From contig NZ_CP045809.1 of the NCBI RefSeq assembly GCF_025273675.1, forward strand, positions 2,294,001 to 2,358,000: a DNA stretch of 64,000 bases, written 5' to 3'. The notes under the pieces were generated by a model. It had not been told where the DNA came from and made no database searches. It was given only the letters and a program-made list of their open reading frames with translations. Source of the stretch: Gordonia pseudamarae. GTDB lineage: Bacteria; Actinomycetota; Actinomycetes; Mycobacteriales; Mycobacteriaceae. Below are positions 8,888 through 20,200 of this stretch, in pieces. Numbering within the stretch: position 1 is the first letter of the stretch; every line of letters starts with the position of its first letter. The position numbers were made by a program, and so were the translations under genes.

Positions 8888-9340
8888 ATGCCATGCGATA
8901 CCCCGACCGCGTCGCCGGCGTTGGTGCCTGGTTCCTGGTTCCTGGAAAACGGTCATCGTGCGTTGCTGACGATCACCGGCGGCCGGTTTCCCACGTCGAT
9001 ACTCGGTATGAAGACGATCGAGTTGCATACCGTGGGCCGCAAGTCCGGCAAGCCGTACACGACTCTGCTCACCACCCCGGTCCATGACGACACGCGCGTT
9101 GTCCTCGTCGCGTCCAAAGGCGGGTCGGGTAGGGATCCCGACTGGTTCCGGAACGCCGTCGCCACCCCGGACGTGACGGTGATCGTCGATGGTGAGACGG
9201 TGCCGATGCGGGCACGGGCAGCCACCGCCGCCGAGCATGCCGAACTGTGGCCACAGGCGGTCAAGGCGTATCAGGGCTACGTCGGCTACCAGCGCAACAC
9301 CGACCGTACGATCCCGCTGCTGATCTGCGAGCGGACCTGA
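8888..9340 (+). CDS. Deazaflavin (F420)-dependent nitroreductase-family protein
   Basis: About 150 residues of the split-barrel DDN family common in mycolic-acid actinobacteria. Diagnostic stretches are FLENGHRALLTITGGRF, MKTIELHTVGRKSGKPY, VVLVASKGGSGRDPDWF and NAVATPDVTVIVDG. Members bind F420 and reduce quinones or nitro compounds; the natural substrate here is unknown. The ATG at 8888 is the first plausible start before the conserved part; an alternative frame starting at 8893 lacks the family motifs beyond the first residues and is rejected. A second F420-type enzyme lies at 59.8-60.7 kb. Confidence 0.8.
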   Translation: MPCDTPTASPALVPGSWFLENGHRALLTITGGRFPTSILGMKTIELHTVGRKSGKPYTTLLTTPVHDDTRVVLVASKGGSGRDPDWFRNAVATPDVTVIVDGETVPMRARAATAAEHAELWPQAVKAYQGYVGYQRNTDRTIPLLICERT

Positions 9341-9504
9341 GGCGGTTGCGTCACGACGATGTGAGTCTGGTCGCCATTATCTCCGATGCCGGAGCCGCGC
9401 GGATCCGATGCCGGCGGCGGCATACCGATGGTGAGCAGGAATTTTATGCGCGTACCGTCGACCCGCGGCAGGTGGTGCCGGATCGGAAGGGCACCATGCC
9501 GTGA

Positions 9505-9533
9505 TAGACGCCACTCACGTTGTTTGTTAGTGT
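9505..9533 (+). promoter_or_regulatory. Predicted promoter of the pfa operon, probably leaderless
   Basis: TAGACG (9505-9510) as -35, a 17-base spacer and TAGTGT (9528-9533) as -10 put the start of transcription at about 9540-9542, at or next to the pfaD ATG. No ribosome-binding site precedes that ATG. The interval 9341-9504 holds no gene I can support. Confidence 0.5.
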
Positions 9534-9541
9534 CCCCTCTC

Positions 9542-11140
9542 ATGCATCAGACGTTGCTGGGGCTGCCCCATGCACAAGTTGCCCCGGCAGACACGCGAGC
9601 AGATGTCGCCGAGGCACTCGCCGAAATCCGTCAACCCGTCGCCGTCGTCGCGTCGCCGCTCGGCCCGGTTCCGGTGGTCGTCGGGGATGGGGGACTGGCC
9701 GAGATCGCCGGGAACGAACTGCTCGCGCTTCTGCCGCCCGTATACCCCGAATGGCTCGGCGAGCGCTCATTCACCGCCGCGCACGGTGTGCGTTTTCCCT
9801 ACGTCGCCGGTGAGATGGCCCGCGGTATCGCCACCCCGCAGATGGCGATCGCCGCCGTCCGCGCGGGCGCGATGGGTTTCTACGGCAGTGCGGGACTGGA
9901 TCTGGACACCGTCGAGGCCGGGATCAGGGAGATCCAGGCGGCCCTCGGCCCGGACTCGCCAGGATGGGGCGCCAACCTCATCCACAACGTCCAGGACGAC
10001 CGCCGCGAGATGGCCACCGTGGAACTGTTCCTGCGGATGGGTGTGCGCTGTGTGTCGGCGTCGGCCTTTATGCAGCTGACCCCGGCCGTCGTGCTGTACG
10101 CGGCCAAGGGGCTGCGCCGCGGCGGTGACGGACAGATCATCCGGTACGGCAGCGTCTTCGCCAAGGTCTCCCGGGATGAGATCGCCCGGCACTTCCTCTC
10201 ACCCGCGCCGGAGGCGATGCTCCGGGCGCTGGTCGCCGAGGGCCGGCTGACCGCCGAAGAGGCCGAACTCGCCGCCCAGATCCCCATCGCCGAGGACATC
10301 ACCGCCGAGGCCGACTCGGGCGGCCACACCGACAACCGCGCGCTCACCGTCCTGCTGCCCAGCCTGATCGCACTGCGCGACGAGATCGCCGAACAGTACG
10401 GCTACACCGTGCTTCCGCGTGTCGGCGCGGCCGGCGGTATCGGAACCCCGGCCGCGGTGGCGGCCGCGTTCGCCGCCGGCGCGGCCTATGTGCTCACCGG
10501 CTCGGTCAACCAGTCGGCCGTGGAGAGCGGACTGTCCGAGGACGGCCGCGACCTGCTGGCGCTGGCGCAGGCCACCGACGTGGCCACCGCCCCGGCCGCC
10601 GACATGTTCGAGATGGGCGTGACCGTGCAGGTTCTCAAGCGCGGCACCATGTTCGCCCAGCGCGGACAGCGGCTCACCGAGTTCTACCGCAAATACGCCT
10701 CGTTCGCCGACGCCCCCGCGCAGGAGGTCGCCGCCCTGGAGAAGCAGGTCCTGCGGCGCAGCATCGACGAGATCTGGGCCGAGACCAAGGACTTCTTCTC
10801 CAGCCGCGACCCCCGTGAGATCGCGCGGGCGGAGGCCGACCCGCATCACCTGATGGCGCTGGTGTTCCGCTGGTACCTGTTCTCGGGTGCCCAGTGGGCC
10901 CGCGAGGGCGACACCGATCGCCGTGGGGACTATCAGATCTGGTGCGGCCCGGCGATGGGCGGGTTCAATACCTGGGTCAGGGGCAGTTTTCTCGAACCCG
11001 TCGGGTCCCGCACCACCGGCCAGATCGCGCTCAACCTTCTCGAAGGGGCGGCCACCATCACCCGCGCCGGCCAGCTGCGCACCGCAGGTGTCCAGTTGCC
11101 GCCCGGAGCGTTCGATTTCCGGCCCAGACCCCTGGGCTGA
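9542..11140 (+). CDS. pfaD: PfaD-type enoyl reductase of a PUFA-synthase-like complex
   Basis: A 532-residue TIM-barrel flavoprotein of the NMO/PfaD family. Visible hallmarks are GEMARGIATPQMAIAAVRAG, GWGANLIHNVQDD, LRRGGDGQIIRYGSVFAKVS, ITAEADSGGHTDNR, PRVGAAGGIGTPAAVAAAF and the PfaD-specific tail WYLFSGAQWARE followed by YQIWCGPAMGGFNTWVRGS. In known systems PfaD is the trans-acting enoyl reductase that reduces selected double bonds of the chain held on the PfaA carrier protein. It is the first gene of the cluster; this ER-first order is also that of myxobacterial pfa1-pfa2-pfa3. The ATG at 9542 follows the promoter directly. Pfa-type assignment is firm; whether the product is a PUFA is not shown. 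Confidence 0.92.
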   Translation: MHQTLLGLPHAQVAPADTRADVAEALAEIRQPVAVVASPLGPVPVVVGDGGLAEIAGNELLALLPPVYPEWLGERSFTAAHGVRFPYVAGEMARGIATPQMAIAAVRAGAMGFYGSAGLDLDTVEAGIREIQAALGPDSPGWGANLIHNVQDDRREMATVELFLRMGVRCVSASAFMQLTPAVVLYAAKGLRRGGDGQIIRYGSVFAKVSRDEIARHFLSPAPEAMLRALVAEGRLTAEEAELAAQIPIAEDITAEADSGGHTDNRALTVLLPSLIALRDEIAEQYGYTVLPRVGAAGGIGTPAAVAAAFAAGAAYVLTGSVNQSAVESGLSEDGRDLLALAQATDVATAPAADMFEMGVTVQVLKRGTMFAQRGQRLTEFYRKYASFADAPAQEVAALEKQVLRRSIDEIWAETKDFFSSRDPREIARAEADPHHLMALVFRWYLFSGAQWAREGDTDRRGDYQIWCGPAMGGFNTWVRGSFLEPVGSRTTGQIALNLLEGAATITRAGQLRTAGVQLPPGAFDFRPRPLG

Positions 11141-11215
11141 CGAGTACCACCCACCGACCACCGGGCCCACCGCCCGACTGTTGCCCCGCCAGGCACCGCA
11201 CATCGAAGAGGAATT

Positions 11216-14200
11216 TTGAGCGACACCGCGAAGAACTACGTTTCCCCACCAGTTGCTGTCATCGCCATGAGCGCGATCTACCCGGGGGAGACCGGCCTCG
11301 ACGGCTACTGGCGGACTGTTTCCGGTGGCCGTGACGCCATCACCGAGGTGCCACCCACGCACTGGCTGATCGACGACTACTACGACGCCGACCCGTCGGT
11401 GCCGGACAAGACCTACTGCAAGCGCGGCGGCTTCATCGACCCGGTGCCGTTCGACCCGGTCAAGTTCGGTCTGCCGCCCGCATCGCTGCAGACGACGGAT
11501 TCGGCGCAGATCCTGGCTCTGATCGCCGCCAAGCAGGTCCTGGACAAGGTGACCGGTGGTCGCGAGGACTTCGACCTCGACCGAACCGACATCATCCTCG
11601 GCGTGGCCTCCACCACCGAACTCGTCGTCCAGGCCGGCGCCCGGCTGCAGGGCCCGGTGTGGCGCAAGGCCATGCTGGAAAACGGCCTGTCCGAGGCCGA
11701 GGCCGAGGAGATCTCCGGCGATATCGCCGCGCACTACCCGCCGTGGGTGGAGAGCACCTTCCCCGGCCTGCTCGGCAACGTGGTCGCCGGACGTGTGGCC
11801 AACCGGCTCAACCTCGGCGGCTGCAACTTTGTGATCGATGCCGCGTGTGCGAGCTCCCTGGCGTCGCTGCAGTCGGCGCTGCACCGGCTGTACCTGCACG
11901 AGGCAGACACCGTCATCACCGGCGGCGTCGACGCCCTCAACGACGTGATGATGTACATGTGCTTCTCCAAGACGCCGGCCTTCTCCAAGACGGGCGATAT
12001 CCGGCCGCTGTCGGACGGCGCCGACGGAACCCTCATCGGTGAGGGCGTGGGCATGGTCGCCCTCAAACGCCTCGACGACGCCGAACGCGACGGCGACGAC
12101 ATCTACCGCCGTCATCCGTGGCATCGGCTCCTCCTCGGACGGCCGTGCTTCCAGCGTGTACGCCCCGCGTTCGGAAGGGCAGGCCAAGGCGGTCCGCGCG
12201 GCCTACCGGCACGCCGGCTACGACCCCACGACCATCGGCCTGCTCGAAGCACACGGCACCGCCACCAAGGCGGGCGACGCCGCCGAGTTCGCTGGGCTCA
12301 AGTCGGTGTTCACCGATACCGACAATCGCATCGCAATCGGCTCGGTGAAGTCCCAGATCGGTCACACCAAGGCCGCGGCCGGTGCCGCTGGACTCATCAA
12401 AGCCGTTCTGGCGCTCCAGCATTCCACCCTTCCGGGAACCCTCAAAGTGGAGCGGCCCAACCCGGAGATGGGTATCGAGGAGACGCCGTTCTACATCAAC
12501 AGCACGACCCGCCCGTGGGTGCGCACCGACGAGACCCCGCGCCGGGCGTCGGTCAGTTCGTTCGGCTTCGGTGGCACCAATTTCCACGTGACCCTGGAGC
12601 AGTACGAGGGTGCCAACCAGGCCCGCCGCCTGCGCACACTGCCCACCGAACTCGTCGTGCTCAGCGCCGCGAACGAGGCCGAACTGGCCACCCGCGTCGG
12701 CGAGATCGCCGAGCAGGTTCGCTCCGGTGAGGGCCTGGCCCGGATCGCTTTCGAATCGGCCCAGTCCTTCGATGCCTCCCAGGGTGCGCGTGCCGCACTG
12801 GTGGCCGCCGACACCGACGCACTGAGCGGCCTGGTGGACAAACTGCGCGCAGCACTGGCCGACGGCAAGGCCGCCGCCATCAAGGACCCCAACATCGCCG
12901 TGGGCTTCGGTGCCCCGCGCTCGGGCAAGACCGCCTTCCTGTTCCCCGGACAGGGCAGCCACTACATCGGCATGGGCGCCGACCTGGCACTGGACTTTCC
13001 CGAGGCCTTGGCCGTGTGGGACGGACTCAGCGGCGACCTGGCCGACCTGCACAACGCGGTCTTCCCCGAACCGGCCTTCGACGACGAGACCCGCGCGGTG
13101 CAGAACAACGCACTGACCGCGATGGAGACGGCCCAGCCGGCGATCGCGGCCATCAGCCTCGCCCAGCTCGCGCTGCTCGACGAACTCGGCGTCAAGGCCG
13201 ACGCCGCCGCGGGCCACAGCTTCGGTGAGGTCACCGCGCTCGCCGCGGCCGGTGTGCTGCCCGCCGACCGACTGATGGAGACCGCACGCACCCGCGGCCT
13301 GCTGATGGCCGAGGCCGGTCGCGGTAAGGACGCCACGATGCTGGCTATCGTCGCGAGCGCCGACGAGGTGCGCACGCTCCTGGAGGCTCAGCCGAAGACC
13401 GACGGCACCCTGGTCATCGCCAACGACAACGGTCCTCGCCAGGTAGTCGTCGCCGGCCACATCGCCGAGATCGAGAACGTCGAGAAGGCCGCGGCCGGAG
13501 CCGGTCTGCGGACCAAGCGGCTCACGGTGGCGTCCGCCTTCCATTCGCCGATCGTGGCCGAGAGCTCGGCGCCGTTCGCCGAGTACCTGAACACGCTGCC
13601 GCTCGGCGAGTCCCATCTGACGGTGTACGCCAACGCCACCGCCGCGCCCTACGGCGACCAGCCGACCGCGCAGCTCGCCGATCAGGTCCGGCAGTCGGTG
13701 CGCTTCCGCGAGATGATCCAGGCGATGGCCGCGGACGGCGTCACCCGCTTCATCGAGGTCGGGCCCGGCCGGGTGCTCACCGGGCTGGTCAACCAGATCC
13801 TCGGTGACATCGAACATCTGGCCGTGGCACTGGACGATCCGAAGGTCGCGGACCTGCGTGGCTGGCACCGCGGCCTGGCCGTGCTCGCCGCCGACGGTGT
13901 GGGCCTGGATCTGGTCCGGCTCTACGACCACTACGAGGAGCCCGCGAAGTTCGTGCCGGCGCCCAAGTACGCGGTGATGGTCGGCGGTGCCAACGTCGGC
14001 AAGCCGTACCCGCCCGCCGACGGCAAGGTCGTCATCACCCCCAAGCGCAAGCGTCAGCCGCTCGCAGCGGCATCGGCCGCTGCCGAACCGGTGAAAGCCG
14101 TTGCCGCGCAATCTGTTCCGGTGGCACTAAAACCAGCTACGGCGGCTCCCGCGCCTGCCACCGCCCGGGTTGCCCCCACCCCGGCCACCCCCGCTCCCGT

Positions 14201-17200
14201 TGTCGCAGATCCGGCATCCCCGGCTCCGCGTCCCCAGACCGCCGCGCCCGCGACAGCAGAAAGATCGACTGTGACCTCTTCGTCCCAACCGTCCAGCGCA
14301 CCCGCCGCCCGCGCCGCGGCCTCGTCCGCACCGGCCGGTGACGCACCGCTGTCGACCGACGCGTGGAGTCTGATCGACCGGATCCAGCGGGAAACGGCTG
14401 CTCAGCACGAGCGCTATCTCGATGTGGTGGCCGACAGCCACCAACAGTTCCTCGACATGTCGACCCGGATGCTCGCCGAGATCGTCGGTGACCCCGGTGT
14501 ATCGCCCGCCGTGGTGACCCCGCGCCGTGAGGCATCGGTGCAGGCCCCGGCCACGCTGCCCGCACCGGCGCCGCAGCCGGCTCCCGCGGTGGCCCCGGTT
14601 GTCGCAGCCGCGCCGACTCTGGCGGCGGCACCTGTCGCCGCACCCGCACCCGTGGTGAAGCCGGTCGCTACCGCCGCGCCGGCCCCGGTTGCCGCACCCG
14701 CGCCCGCCGCGACTCCTGCTCCGGTCGCTGCCGCACCGGCTCCTGCTCCGGGCAAGTCGGCCAGCGACGTGGTTCTGGAGATCGTGTCGGAGAAGACCGG
14801 TTACCCCGCCGACATGTTGGGTCTGGAGATGGAGATGGAGGCCGAGCTCGGTATCGACTCCATCAAGCAAGTCGAAATCTTGTCTGCCCTGCAGGCGAAA
14901 TACCCTGGCGCCCCGGAGATTCCGGGTTCTGAGCTGGCTTCGATGCGGACCTTGCAGGACGTGGTGAACTCGGTCGCCGGGTTTGCCGGTGGTGGCGGCG
15001 CGGCCGCCTCGGCGTCGCAGTCCGTCGCTGCATCGCAGACCCCGGCCGACGAGGTGCCTGTAGGTCTGAGCTGCACAGAAGCCCGTCTGCGCGTCGTCCC
15101 CCCGGCCGGGTTCGCCATGGCCGGCCTGCAGGACGGTGACGTCCTGATCACCCGTGAGGACCCGGCCTTCGCCGACGCCCTCGAACAGGTACTCATCTCC
15201 CAGGGTGTCAAGGCCCGCACCGTCGACGAGGTTCCCGAGGAAGCGGGCGCGGTCATCAGCCTCGCCGCACTCGGTGCCGTCCGCACCCCCGACGAATGCG
15301 TCGACATGCATGTGCGCGCCTTCCACGCCGCCCGCGCCGTCGCCAAGAGCAGCGCAACGTACCGGGTGCTGGTGACCATCCAGTCCACCGGCGCCACCTT
15401 CGCCGGCGGTGACGTCCCCACGGGCGTCGCGAGCCTGGTCAAGACCGCCGGGTGGGAATGGCCCAACGCCTCGATCCGGGCCATCGACATCGAAACCCTC
15501 GATCCGCAGCGGATCGCGGCCGAACTGCTCGCCGGTGGCAGCGGAGTGGAGGTTGCCCTGCGCGCCGACGGAACCCGACTGGTCGCGGTCGAGGAAGTCG
15601 ACGCCACCGAGGTCGGCGAGACCGTAGCGGTCCCGGCCGACGGCGTGGTCGTGGTGACCGGCGGCGCGCGTGGCGTGACCGCACGCTCGGCACTGGCACT
15701 GGCCAAGCAGCACGGTCTGCGTCTGGCCCTGCTGGGCCGCACCCCGCTGCAACCGCAGTCGGCCGATGAACCGGCAGGCACCACCGCCGCCGAGATCGCG
15801 ACGGCGCTGGCATCGTCGGCACGTGCGCGCGGCGAGTCGCTGAGCCTGCCGCAGGCCCGCGCGCAGGCCGAGAAGCTGCTGGCCACGCGGGAGGTCCGGG
15901 AAACCCTGACCACCGCGCAGCAACAGGGCACGGTCGCGCAGTACTTCGCCGCCGACACCACCGACCGGGACACGCTGCACGCCTCGCTCACCGAGGTGCG
16001 GCAGGCGCTCGGCCCGATCGTCGGGCTCGTGCACGGCGCCGGTGTGCTCGCCGACAAGCGTCTGGAAGACCTCGACGACGACAGCTTCCTGCGGGTGTTC
16101 CGCACCAAGCTGATCGGCGCCGAAACGCTGCTGGCCGCCACCTCCGGCGACGACCTGCGGTTCATCGCCCTGTTCTCGTCGATCGCGGCGCGTGCGGGCA
16201 ACCCCGGACAGGCCGCGTACGCTTCGGCGAACGCCGCCCTCGATTCGATCGCCGCGCGTGAGTCGCGCCGCCGTGGCGACGGCTGTGTCGTGCGCGCCTT
16301 CGGCTGGGGACCGTGGGATGGTGGCATGGTCGATGCCACTCTCAAGAGCCGCTTCACCGAGGCCGGTGTCGGGGTCATCCCGCTCGGCGAGGGTTCGGAG
16401 TTCTTCGCCCGGCACGCACTCGGCAAGGCATCTGCCACCGCCGTCGTGGTCGCCGCCCCGTCCGCACCGCAGCTCCGCTCGACCAGCCTGTCCTGGGATA
16501 TCTCGGTCGAGAACCTGCCGGCGCTCGCCGACCATCAGGTGCGCGGCAACGTTGTCGTGCCGGTGGTGATCGTTCTCGATGCGGTGCTGCGTGCCGTGCG
16601 TGGACTGTCGGCCTCCGATACTCCCGTCGTGCGCGACTTCCGCGTCCTGTCGGGTGTCACGTTCCCGGCGGGGGAGCAGCACACGCTGAGCATCGGACTC
16701 ACCCCCGACGCCGCCGACTACATCGTCAGCGTCCGTGATGCCAGTGGTCGTGCCCGCTACACCGCGCGCGTCGAATCGGGTTCGGGTCAGGCGGTGGCGG
16801 TGGCCGCAGCCGGTGACGGGGCCTGGCCGTTCGGTGTTGCCGACGCCTACGCCGGTCCGCTGTTCCACGGTCCGTCGTTCCAGGTGATCGATCAGCTCAC
16901 CGCCTACGGCGCCACCGGTGGTTCGGCCCTGCTCAAGGTAAAGGCCGAGGCCGGCTGGACCGGCGGCGAATGGGCGAGCGACCCGGCCGCCCTCGACGGT
17001 GCGTTGCAGCTGGGCATCCTGTGGGCGACGGCCCAGGGACTGCCGCTGGTGCTCCCCGTCGGCATCGGGCGTGCGGTGTTCACCGCAGACTTCCCGGCGT
17101 CGGGTCAGGTGCAGTGCCGGTTCGCCGCAACCCCGAACGGGGACAAGCGCGTCGACTTCGACATCGTCCTCGAAAGCACCGACGGCACGCAGCTCGCCGC

Positions 17201-17273
17201 GCTCGAAGGTGTGGAGTTCTATGTCGCCGGTAACGCAGAGGGTGCGAGCGCGGCGACGGGGAATCTCGCGTGA
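11216..17273 (+). CDS. pfaA: PfaA-type polyketide synthase (KS-AT-ACP-KR-DH), interrupted by a one-base frameshift
   Basis: About 2,018 residues once the frameshift near 12106 is bridged. Domains in order: KS (1-460; active-site Cys in VIDAACASSLASLQ, His in EAHGTATKAGD and IGHTKAAAG); malonyl-type AT (about 570-870; FLFPGQGSHY, GHSFGEVTAL); Ala/Pro linker; one ACP (about 1180-1255; LGIDSIKQVEIL, Ser carries the phosphopantetheine); second spacer; KR (about 1475-1750; VVVTGGARGV, FSSIAARAG, AAYASANAALD); C-terminal polyketide-type DH (His in LADHQVRGNVVVP, Asp in ALDGALQLGILW). Marine PfaA proteins carry several tandem ACPs; only one is seen here. The start is TTG 11216 behind GAAGAGG (11204-11210). 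The stop overlaps the pfaC start (GTGA), implying translational coupling. Confidence 0.9.
12106..12107 (+). other. Frameshift site in the pfaA KS domain (one extra C)
   Basis: Up to TAC (12104-12106) the KS reads correctly from TTG 11216 (ALKRLDDAERDGDDIY). The continuing KS sequence (AVIRGIGSSSDGRASSVYAP) is in the frame starting with GCC at 12108. One surplus C at 12106/12107 separates them. Both sides are otherwise intact and well conserved. A base-calling or assembly error is the simplest explanation; a true null mutation is the alternative. Confidence 0.85.
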
Positions 17274-20200
17274 GCAATGCGCCTATCGCCGCCACCCCGA
17301 TCGCGATAGTCGGCCGTAGTTGCCTGCTGCCCGGCGCCCCGACACCGCAGGACCTGTTCGAGGCGACCCTGGCAGGCCGCAGCCTGCTCACGCCCACCCC
17401 ACGCGATCACTGGCGCGGGGTGGACCCGGCGGCGCTGGCCGCCTCGGACAAGTCGGGTTTGCGGGTCGCATCGGCAACCGGCGGCAATGTCGCCGACACG
17501 TTGCTGGATCTGAGCGACTTCGCCGCGCTGATTCCCGATTTTGATCGGCTCGACCCGCTGGTGGGGTGGCTGGGGCACTGTGCGCGCCAGGCCCTGCCCG
17601 GGCAGGAGACCGTGCCGCGCACCGGCCTGATCGTCGGAAATCTGTCATACCCGTCGACGCTGAACACCGCCTTCGTCGAAAGCGTGTGGTCCGGTGCCGA
17701 CGATGTGGACCCGCGCAACCGGTTCTCGTCCGGGCTGCCGGTGCACCTGGTTGCCGGGGCTCTCGGGATCGACGGCCCCGCGTACGCCCTCGACGCGGCA
17801 TGCGCGTCGTCGCTATACGCCATCAAGCTGGCCTGTGACGCCCTTCGCGACGGCGAGGCCGACCTCATGCTGACCGGCGGCGTCAACGGCGCCGACGATC
17901 TGTTCCTGCATCTGGGTTTCACCTCGCTGCGCGCGCTGAGCCCGTCGGGCCGGTCGCGGCCGTTCCACGCCGAAGCCGACGGCCTGGTGCCGTCGGCCGG
18001 TGCGGCGCTGGTGGCGCTCAAACGCCTCGCCGATGCCGAACGCGACGGCGACCACATCCTCGGAGTGATCCGGGGCGTCGGATTGTCCAACGACGGCAGG
18101 CAGAGCGGAATCCTGGCGCCGGCCGCGTCCGGGCAGACCGCCGCCATGCGGGACGCGCTCGCCCAGGCCGGGCTCACCCCGGCGGACGTGGACTATGTGG
18201 ACTGCCACGCCACCGGCACCGTCCTCGGTGACGCCACCGAACTGGAGAGCCTGCGCGAAGCCTACGGTGACGCGCCGCTCAAACTTGGTGCGCTCAAAGG
18301 CAATCTGGGGCACACGATCACCGTCTCGGGTGCCGCGAGCCTGGTCAACGTGCTCTCGGCGATGGAGGCGGGCACCCTGCCGCCCTCGCTGTGCGACACC
18401 CAGACCCCGGCGCTGGCCGACACCCCGTTCACCTTGGTCACCGAACCCACCCGGTGGGACGGCGCGGTCAAGACGGCTGCGGTCAGCAACTTCGGGTTCG
18501 GCGGCAACAACGCCCACCTGATCGTCCAGAACTATGTTCCGGCCGAACACCGGGCACCGGCGGTGCCGCCGGCGCCTCCCGCCGGTGACATCGTTATCTG
18601 CGGATTGGGTGCGGTCACCGGTGACACCGCCGATGCCGACGACTTCCGGCGCCGGGCCCTCGGCGCCGAGGCGGAGCCGTCGGCACTCGACCAGGTGCAG
18701 CTGGAGTTGGTCGGTCTCGGCTTTCCGCCCAGCGAACTCAAGGGCAGCCTGGCCCAGCAGACCACCGTGCTCGCCGCCTCCGCGCAGGCCTTGCGCGAGA
18801 TCAGCACCGAAGGCGACCGCACCGGCGTGGTCATCGGCATGGGATGCGACGCGATGATCGGCCGGCAGCGTCTGCGGGTGCTGCACGCCGACGACGACGC
18901 GTGGCTGACCGCCAACGCCGCGTCGGCGCCGCAGCTCACCGCCGATGGTGTGGTCGGCACCATGCCCAACATCCCGGCCAACCGGATTCACGCCCAACGT
19001 GACTTCCGCGGTTTCGGTTTCACCGTGTCCAGCGAGGAACTGTCCGGGATCACCGCGCTGAAGGTCGCCGCCCGCGCGCTGCGCAGTGGTGAACTCGACA
19101 CCGTCGTCGCCGGTGCCGTCGACCTGTGCCGCGAACCCGCCCATGAGCGGGCCGCCGATGCGGTCACCGGCGCGGCGGGACAGCACGGCGATGCCGCGGT
19201 CGTGTTCGTGCTCAAACGACGGGCAGACGCAGTGGCCGCGGGGGAGCCGATCCTGGCAGTCCTCGAGACCGATACCCCCGACACCGATACCCCCGGCGCC
19301 GAAACCCGGGATGCCGAAACCCGGGATGCCGAAACCCGGGATGCCGAATCGGCGGCGTTCGCCCACGACGGATTCACCCAAGCCCGGTTCGGACGCACCC
19401 ACGCCGCGTCCGCGGCCGTCGAGATCGCCGCACAGGTGATGGCGCTCGGCTCGCGGGTGCGGGTGGAGGCCAGCGGCGCACAGCCCGCGCCGGGGCGGGA
19501 CTCGGCGCAGGTGCGGGTCGCCGCGCTCGGCGGCCGCACCGACAGCATCGGTGTGCGCGTCGACGTCGACGCACCGGCACCGCTCGCGCGTGGACCGCTG
19601 CCGATCTCCGAGCGGTACGCCGCCGCGAGTCGGGCAGAACTGCTCGAGGCGTTGCGGCGGGCAGAGCCCGGTGGCGATGGGCCGGTGCGCTGCGCCGTCG
19701 TCGCCGACAACCCGGACACCCTCGCGGTGCTGCGCCGTGGGGCCGCCGACCAGCTGGCCCGGGGCGACGCCCCGGCAGGTCCCGGCATCCTGTTCGCCGA
19801 AGCACCCATCAGCGGCGAGATCGGTTTCGCCTTCACCGGTGCGGCCGCGGCCTATCCCGGTGCGGGCCGCGAGATGTTGCTGGCCTGGCCGGAGGTGGCC
19901 GAGGCGCTTGCCCATCGGTTCCCGGGCGGTGCCGACCTGGTTCCGCAGCTGCACGGCGACGACATCACCGGTCTGGACGCGTACTTCCAGCTGACCGGCT
20001 GCGCCGTCGTGTGCCAGACCCAGGCCGAGTTCTCCCGGACCGTGCTGGGGCTGCAACCGTCCGCCGCCATCGGTCTGTCCTCCGGTGAGACCAACTCGCT
20101 GATGGCGTTCGGGGTGTGGCGTGATCTGCAGCCGATGCTGGCCGAGATCGTCGAGTCGGGCATGTACGGCCAGCAGATCACCGGTGAGTGCCGGATCGCG

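Noticed and set aside
12104..12110. Programmed ribosomal frameshift in pfaA
   Set aside because: No slippery sequence, no stop codon or rare codon to pause the ribosome, and no obvious downstream pseudoknot; an extra base is the simpler reading.
14127..16868. Very long antisense open frame (over 900 codons) opposite pfaA
   Set aside because: It is a by-product of high-GC third-position bias opposite a real gene; the product is Gly/Arg/His-rich without family motifs.
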